Part shown: positions 58,878-64,000 of the stretch, one piece after another
Layout of the letters: every line of letters starts with the position of its first letter
Numbering within the stretch: position 1 is the stretch's first letter
NCBI GenBank assembly: GCA_938075455.1
Contig: CALJHN010000013.1
Coordinates: 17,134 to 81,133 of the forward strand
Direction: 5' to 3'
Length of the DNA: 64,000 nt
Source of the DNA: an uncultured Flavobacteriales bacterium
Lineage (GTDB): Bacteria; Bacteroidota; Bacteroidia; Flavobacteriales_D; Parvicellaceae
Notes under the pieces: generated by a model
Told to the model about the DNA's origin: nothing
The model's database searches: none
Seen by the model: only the letters and a program-made list of their open reading frames with translations
Translations under genes and position numbers: made by a program

Positions 58878-61874
58878 TTAATTGAAAACTATTATCTTTT
58901 GAAAATATTCATTATCAACAAATAGCTTTAACAAGTAAATTCCTTTGGATTTATTAGAAATATCTACTAGAATCTCTCTTTGGTTTTCAATATCTTTATT
59001 AAATACTAATCTTCCTGTAAGATCAAAAATGTTCAGTTGAACACTAGAGTTTGAAATTGGTTTATAATCAATTTTAAATATACCTTTAGATGGATTTGGA
59101 GAAACTTGGAGTAAAGCGTTATCAATGTTTTGTTGTCCAACAAAGGAATTTACTAAAATAGATTCTGTACTAACACATCCATTATTATCTATTATTGTTA
59201 AGTTATAATTTCCACTTATTAATCCTCCTATGTCTTCATTATTAGAAGAATATCCAGATGGACCATTCCAAGAAAAAACATATGGTGGTGATCCACCAGA
59301 AACTGTAATATTAATTTCACCATCCGATCCAAAAACTTCATCAACTACGTAAGTAAACGTATTAATTTTTAAAGGCTCATTAATAGATCCAAAAACAGTA
59401 GAAATACATCCATTACCATCCTGAATTAAAACTGAATAATTTCCTGCAGCTAAGCCGTTCATTGTTCCTGAAGCTCCATAACCAGAACCAAAGTCGTAAC
59501 TGTAGCCACCATTACCACCCGAACCAATAACACTAATAATACCATCAGAAAATTCATTACAACTGGCATCAGTAATAGAAAAAACTCCTTGGATCAAGTC
59601 TGGTCCATTTAATACAGTTTGAATAGATGAAGTACAATTACTATCCGAAACAAAAATGGTATAATTTCCTTGTGAAAGGTTGTAGAAATTACCTGAATTT
59701 TGAGGGCCATTTCCTATGTCATAATTAAATTGACCAATGCCATTATTTACATTTACCATTATTTGTCCATTATTATCTCCAAAACAAGTATCTTGAACGG
59801 TAGAATAAGAAAGTGACCAACTACATGGCTGGGTAACACAAAAATTATTGATTTCTTGATTTCCATAATCTGCATTAGCAGCAATTGTTGAAGCCAATAC
59901 AGTTCCACTATATACATGAGTAATCGTATAATCTCCGTCTACACTACAAGATCCCCATTGAGAACCAAACATTCCATCTCCATAAGAATCATTTATAATT
60001 AAATCATAACAGTCGTCTGCCAAACATATACTTTCAGTAATATATTCGCCACCAACAACATCAGAATATGGACCACCACTAGCTAAAACATTTGAATTAA
60101 TATCTTCAATAGTCCATGTTACTTCAGATCCCCAACAGTCTGTATTTATTTCTAATAATATATCTTGACCTCCAATTGTAGCTGAGTAATTTGCACTAGC
60201 TGCATCATTCAAAGGGTTACTATCTGTATTTCCATTTGGAAGAAAAGTATAGGCATTAAAAGTATGAGAACCTGCAGTACTAATCATATTTGGCAAGTTT
60301 ATAATTTCAGTTCCTCCAGGTGCTAAATTTCCTGTCCAAGAATAAGAATTATTGGTCGTGCCATCGATATCATAATTTATGGAAACTGTTGTTAGGTTAT
60401 TGGTACCATAATTTCTTAGTGTTATTTCTGGGTCGAAGTTATCTACACAATAGGGTCCTTGTGGTGAATTTACTGTAGATATACCTGCATCGTCTGGAAG
60501 AGTTGGAGTATTTGGATCCCATCCATCATCTGTTAAAGTTGTAACACCACATGAAGTTGATGCCAAATAATTATCTAAACCATTATTCCATGATACACCC
60601 ATTCTACCATAGTAGTCATATTGGTTATTATTTACCGTGCCAGCACATGCTGCCGCACCACCGTATAATTGACCAATAATTCTGTGGTTCTGATCAAATA
60701 AAGGAGATCCTGAAGAACCAGGTTCTGTTACTCCTTGTTCCCATTGAGTAATATACCAAGTAGCAGCCCCTCCATTCGTTGAGTGATAAGGAGCATCATT
60801 TTCTCTACAAATCTTTTTGACATCTCCAGAGGGATGGTGAATTCCAGTTGCTTGGGTCACTGTGGTTAAATCTGAAGCATCCCAACCAGCATAAAAACAG
60901 TTCCAATTTTGAGCATTGGTTAGAGTCATGTTGTCTATTTCAAGTAGAGCAAAGTCTGAAGCTGCAGAATTCACTAAAATAGTAGCTCCATTAGCAGTTT
61001 GATCATAAGGTGGACCCGGATCAACCGAACCTGCAGTTGTAGCGCAAGATTCCGTACCAGGTGGACTGTCCCAATTAAATCTAAAGGCCCAAGAACCAGT
61101 ACTTCCACCTAAACAATGATTGGCTGTTAAGAAATAAGTACTTCCATCATTACAGGTATTATTAACCAAAGCACCAGTACAAATACCACTTCCACCAACA
61201 ACAATCATAGCAACAGATCGAATTTCACTATCCCAACCATTTCCTAATGGACAATTGACATCTATATTACAGTCCCCAGATGAGTTTAGAGCTCTAACTA
61301 AGTTTTTTTCAATTGGGGCAAGTGTTCTGTAGCCGTGTATTACGTTAGAAATTGTAAATCTCCCAGATTCTTTAACGTCTCTTGGCTCTACATATTCCAC
61401 TATAATTTTTTCACCGTGTACTAACTCCGAGCCTAATTCACCATCTTCTCTGTTATTGATTGAAGTATAGGCTCCTACTCTGTTGGTTTGATCTATATCG
61501 TATAAATATAAATAAGCTCCTTTGGGAAGATGGAAATTTTGAAATAAAAGATTTACTGTCAAAGCTCCTTGACATTCTATTGCTAACTGCCAAATTCTAT
61601 CTCCATTTGGTAATTCCTTCCAAGAACCAGAATTTTTTAGATTGTAATTAACATCATATTTGTATCCAAATCTCCAAGGGCGGTCTTTTAAAGCATCATT
61701 AATAATATCTTCAGAATCTACGATAGATTGATTGAATCCAGACATGGTTTTTTCTGGGATATTTTGTAGATTTACTTTTCCATTCCAAGATAAAGGTTTT
61801 CCTAAATTAATTGTTTGACAGTTTGCACTAAAAGAAAAACACAGTAATAAAAATAGTTTAATTATTTTTTTCAT
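58878..61874 (-). CDS. T9SS-secreted trypsin-like (lysyl-endopeptidase-type) protease with SprB-like repeats
   Basis: A 998-residue protein with signal peptide (ending SANCQ, residue 20). A pro-region is followed by the protease domain (about 205-445): His in FLTANHCLGG, Asp in SAASDFALLEI, Ser in EPGSSGSPLFD. The CNID..C start and extra Cys pairs are like Achromobacter/Lysobacter lysyl endopeptidase. After a CARDB-like segment (about 460-560) and DSYGDGM repeat, three SprB-like repeats follow (for example CFGDNNGQIMVNVNNGIGQF). A T9SS sorting domain ends it (LLQVSPNPSKGIFKID onward). It is exported and may digest proteins for nutrition. Confidence 0.88.
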   Translation of the reverse strand: MKKIIKLFLLLCFSFSANCQTINLGKPLSWNGKVNLQNIPEKTMSGFNQSIVDSEDIINDALKDRPWRFGYKYDVNYNLKNSGSWKELPNGDRIWQLAIECQGALTVNLLFQNFHLPKGAYLYLYDIDQTNRVGAYTSINNREDGELGSELVHGEKIIVEYVEPRDVKESGRFTISNVIHGYRTLAPIEKNLVRALNSSGDCNIDVNCPLGNGWDSEIRSVAMIVVGGSGICTGALVNNTCNDGSTYFLTANHCLGGSTGSWAFRFNWDSPPGTESCATTAGSVDPGPPYDQTANGATILVNSAASDFALLEIDNMTLTNAQNWNCFYAGWDASDLTTVTQATGIHHPSGDVKKICRENDAPYHSTNGGAATWYITQWEQGVTEPGSSGSPLFDQNHRIIGQLYGGAAACAGTVNNNQYDYYGRMGVSWNNGLDNYLASTSCGVTTLTDDGWDPNTPTLPDDAGISTVNSPQGPYCVDNFDPEITLRNYGTNNLTTVSINYDIDGTTNNSYSWTGNLAPGGTEIINLPNMISTAGSHTFNAYTFLPNGNTDSNPLNDAASANYSATIGGQDILLEINTDCWGSEVTWTIEDINSNVLASGGPYSDVVGGEYITESICLADDCYDLIINDSYGDGMFGSQWGSCSVDGDYTITHVYSGTVLASTIAANADYGNQEINNFCVTQPCSWSLSYSTVQDTCFGDNNGQIMVNVNNGIGQFNYDIGNGPQNSGNFYNLSQGNYTIFVSDSNCTSSIQTVLNGPDLIQGVFSITDASCNEFSDGIISVIGSGGNGGYSYDFGSGYGASGTMNGLAAGNYSVLIQDGNGCISTVFGSINEPLKINTFTYVVDEVFGSDGEINITVSGGSPPYVFSWNGPSGYSSNNEDIGGLISGNYNLTIIDNNGCVSTESILVNSFVGQQNIDNALLQVSPNPSKGIFKIDYKPISNSSVQLNIFDLTGRLVFNKDIENQREILVDISNKSKGIYLLKLFVDNEYFQKIIVFN

Positions 61875-62034
61875 TATTGAAAATTGAATATGTTCAAATT
61901 AAATAATATTTCATTAATTATAGTAATTGTGTAATTTAAATATTGATAGATTAGAGTTTATTATAAATGAAAATTTCCAAAAATTACAGCTAGAGAAGAT
62001 TTAATTAAAGTTTACAATTTACTCTAATATAGAA

Positions 62035-62448
62035 TTATCTACAAACTTGACATAAACCATTAACATTAACAGAAACATTATGGATTTCATATTTTGGCAA
62101 AGAAATTTTCAAGGAGTTTAAAAGGTCTTCACAGGTTACAGTCTCACATTTTAAACATTTAAAGTGAACGTGGTCGTGAATGTGATTTTCTGTACTACAG
62201 TCCATTCCACAAATTGCATAATAAATCTCATTGTTGCTTTGAAAAGCAGTATGTATTATTCCTTTTTCTTTAAGTTTTTCAATTGTTCTGTACAAAGTAA
62301 CTCTATCAATAGGTTGCATGGTCTTTTGAATATTGGAAAAACTCATAGCAGAACCATTATTTTGCATTTTCATTAATAAGTTTAACCTATTTGAAGTAGC
62401 CTTTAGATTTCTCTTTTTAAGTATTTCTTTTATGGCATCAATTTTCAT
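62035..62448 (-). CDS. Fur-family metal-dependent regulator
   Basis: A 137-residue Fur/Zur/PerR-type repressor. The winged helix covers about residues 10-70 with PIDRVTLYRTIEKLKEKGII. The metal part has HIHDHVHFKC and two CxxC pairs, Cys98/Cys101 and Cys133/Cys136, which hold the structural zinc. Fur, Zur and PerR cannot be separated by sequence alone. Its neighbours, a Cys-rich lipoprotein and a TonB receptor with a His-rich strand, favour zinc or iron uptake control. A terminator-like hairpin lies directly before its start codon. Confidence 0.88.
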   Translation of the reverse strand: MKIDAIKEILKKRNLKATSNRLNLLMKMQNNGSAMSFSNIQKTMQPIDRVTLYRTIEKLKEKGIIHTAFQSNNEIYYAICGMDCSTENHIHDHVHFKCLKCETVTCEDLLNSLKISLPKYEIHNVSVNVNGLCQVCR

Positions 62449-62459
62449 ACTGTTAATTT

Positions 62460-62490
62460 AAAAAAAAAAGCAGATAAAATATTATCTGCT
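62460..62490 (-). terminator. Terminator before the Fur-family gene
   Basis: On the minus strand GCAGATAA, loop TATT, TTATCTGC forms an 8-base-pair stem followed by nine T. It ends the Cys-rich lipoprotein gene and stops 12 bases before the Fur-family ATG, leaving no space for a separate promoter. Confidence 0.8.
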
Positions 62491-62521
62491 TTTAATAACT
62501 GGTTTAGAATTAAATATAATA

Positions 62522-62737
62522 CTAATGATCTTCACCACAATGTACAACATATACAGTTCCAGTTGAATCCGTTGGGTCTACATATCCAGTGTTTTCTAAA
62601 TCTTCAGCTTCATCACCACAATATTCTCCTAATTCAACTTCTAATCCGTTAACATCAGCATGACACTCATGGCATTTATTACATGATGTAAATCCAATAA
62701 GTACAACTGCACTAAATAAAATTGCTGCTTTTTTCAT
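62522..62737 (-). CDS. Small Cys- and His-containing lipoprotein
   Basis: A 71-residue lipoprotein (Cys19 after FTS). The mature part has CNKCHECHADV at the start, GEYCGDE in the middle and VHCGEDH at the end, with many acidic residues. The Cys, His and acid content suggests metal binding. Similar small proteins occur in flavobacteria. It lies between the TonB receptor (87 bases away) and the Fur-family gene in the same direction, so it may be a metal-binding partner of the receptor. Confidence 0.72.
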   Translation of the reverse strand: MKKAAILFSAVVLIGFTSCNKCHECHADVNGLEVELGEYCGDEAEDLENTGYVDPTDSTGTVYVVHCGEDH

Positions 62738-62824
62738 TTTTTTTATTTTTTTGGGCTCTATTAATAACTAAAATTTTGAATATAATCAGCGAACCCATTT
62801 ATGATTTTATTCAAACAATATTTT

Positions 62825-64000
62825 TTATAGGGTTAAAGAAAGTTTCACAAAAAAGTTTCTTCCAGGATTTGGAATATCATAGTTTTTCAGTCGCGATAAA
62901 TGATCTATATAATTAGTATTAAGTAAATTATTTACACCTACAGAATAACCAATTTTATGTTTTTCTGAAATTGAGCCTATACAACTAATGTTTATTATTT
63001 GATATGATGAACTTGAAGTTTCATAAGGAGCAACACTATTTTGTTCAAAAAAGTGAATGTATTGTACTGAAAAACTATTTAAATTAAGTTTATTATCATT
63101 CTCAAATTCTACCATAACAGTGTTATTTAATCTGTTTTGAGGAATAAATGGCAGACTATCCTGGTTAGATAATAAAGAATAATTACTTTCTAAATGTAAC
63201 CAGTGTGCAATATGTGGATGATAATGTATTGCTATCTCTACTCCTGCAAAAAAAGCATTGGTTTGTCTCATGTCAAATATGTACAGTCCAGAATTGTTAT
63301 CTATTGTAGGTTCATTATTAGCATCAAACCTTTGAATTTTGTATATGTAATTATTGATCTGGTTGATGAAGGGATTTACAACAATTTCAAGATGTTCAAA
63401 ATGTGTGCCAAGATAAAAGTCAATTTGACTTGCTCTTTCAGATTCAAAATTTCGATCTCCAACCAAATATTGCATTGTTGCATGGTGCACTCCATCTGAC
63501 AGCAACTCAGAAATATGTGGTGGTCTAAATCCAGTGGATGCGTTTAACCTAGTTGTAAAGTTTTTGGTCGATCTTGAAATACCTGCAGAATAATTTATTC
63601 CGCTAAAACTTTTATCAAAACCATCTATATCCTCATTGGTGATTATACTTCGCTGATCGTATCTTGCACCAGCCTGAATGTTCCATAAATTAAAAGTTCC
63701 TTTAAGTAAAGTATAAGCACCAAAATCATTAAAATTGGAATTGGGGACTAAAATTTTTTCTGCTTTTTGGCCATTAGTATTACTTTGAAACATACCCTGA
63801 GATCCCGAAACTATATCAAAGTATTTATTGAAATTATGTTTCCAGCGAATACTATAAGAACTATTTTGCAAAGTCATATCAATACCTGGAGTGAAAATTT
63901 TTTCACCAAATTCTTTTAAGTCGTTTGAAGTAAATCCAAGTTGAGCAATTACTTCATCGTCTTTAAAATAAAATTTGTTTTCCCATTGAGCTAAATGATT
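62825..64000 (-). CDS. TonB-dependent receptor, C-terminal part (truncated by window edge)
   Basis: The frame is open from base 64000 to the stop at 62825, 391 codons; the N-terminal part lies outside. The sequence is a receptor barrel: TRLNASTGFRPPHISELLSD, GDRNFESERASQIDFYLGTHF, a strand with AIHYHPHIAHWLHLES and the C-terminal PGRNFFVKLSLTL. The HYHPH block recalls receptors for metal or metallophore uptake such as ZnuD-like proteins. With the Cys-rich lipoprotein and Fur-family gene downstream it suggests regulated zinc or iron import. An internal ATG at 63877 is not the true start. Confidence 0.88.
   Translation of the reverse strand, partial: NHLAQWENKFYFKDDEVIAQLGFTSNDLKEFGEKIFTPGIDMTLQNSSYSIRWKHNFNKYFDIVSGSQGMFQSNTNGQKAEKILVPNSNFNDFGAYTLLKGTFNLWNIQAGARYDQRSIITNEDIDGFDKSFSGINYSAGISRSTKNFTTRLNASTGFRPPHISELLSDGVHHATMQYLVGDRNFESERASQIDFYLGTHFEHLEIVVNPFINQINNYIYKIQRFDANNEPTIDNNSGLYIFDMRQTNAFFAGVEIAIHYHPHIAHWLHLESNYSLLSNQDSLPFIPQNRLNNTVMVEFENDNKLNLNSFSVQYIHFFEQNSVAPYETSSSSYQIINISCIGSISEKHKIGYSVGVNNLLNTNYIDHLSRLKNYDIPNPGRNFFVKLSLTL

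Noticed and set aside
1..64000. tRNA, rRNA, prophage or insertion sequence
   Set aside because: No TTCGA-type T-loops in GC-rich intergenic stretches, no transposase or integrase motifs and no phage genes were seen; absence is from reading only and a tRNAscan or IS search could overturn it.

Overview
The window is AT-rich chromosomal DNA of a member of the Bacteroidota, most probably the order Flavobacteriales. The support is: type IX secretion (T9SS) C-terminal sorting tails on several secreted proteins; a TonB-dependent receptor paired with a DUF4249 lipoprotein; SprB-like repeats; AMP nucleosidase of the short Bacteroidota type; and TAnnTTTG promoter boxes instead of -10/-35 elements. No rRNA, tRNA, CRISPR array, insertion sequence or prophage was found. 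A genus cannot be fixed from the sequence alone.

Layout. 1-2590: a folate/light-repair operon (end of folE, SRPBCC protein, SDR-like protein, photolyase). 2675-4272: two tandem paralogous membrane proteins. 4282-10337 (minus): M14 peptidase, thioredoxin reductase, and a DUF4249/TonB-receptor pair. 10492-16116 (minus): a six-gene operon with TetR regulator, LolA-like protein, two FtsX-type permeases, ATPase and a beta-barrel protein, preceded by a clear promoter and operator. 16169-25426: mostly housekeeping genes (SUI1-type factor, DUF389 protein, M61 peptidase, ATP-grasp, lpdA, def, dnaX). 25574-26656: rpsF-rpsR-rplI with promoter and terminator. 26716-32676: Omp85-type barrel, lipoproteins, a decayed outer-membrane receptor remnant, DinB, cupin and PhzF proteins. 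32760-40152: secreted proteins, a graveyard of T9SS tails, an ECF sigma factor followed by a protein that joins an anti-sigma-like N-terminus to a beta-barrel, and a 1033-residue repeat protein. 40149-46330: OsmC, tocopherol-cyclase-like protein, DUF1624 protein and a lipoprotein-type KatG. 46409-58773: DUF5916 protein, secreted esterase, Na/Ca exchanger, T9SS cargo, Kazal lipoprotein, AMP nucleosidase, propeller-SpoIIE sensor, cold-shock protein and P19-like metal protein. 58878-64000 (minus): a secreted trypsin-like protease, then a Fur-family regulator, a Cys-rich lipoprotein and a truncated TonB receptor that look like one metal-homeostasis group.

The strongest unexplained signal is on the minus strand at 50076-50204. 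A 21-codon reading frame there carries a full-length Shine-Dalgarno sequence, which is rare in Bacteroidota. It is followed by an anti-Shine-Dalgarno-like segment that can pair either with that Shine-Dalgarno sequence or with codons inside the frame, and then by a strong terminator. It looks like a self-contained translational switch or ribosome-sensing mini-gene. Other items worth attention are the decayed T9SS tails at 33412-33973, poly-C tracts upstream of T9SS-type genes, a single polypeptide that seems to bridge both membranes downstream of an ECF sigma factor, and a terminator placed directly before the Fur-family gene.
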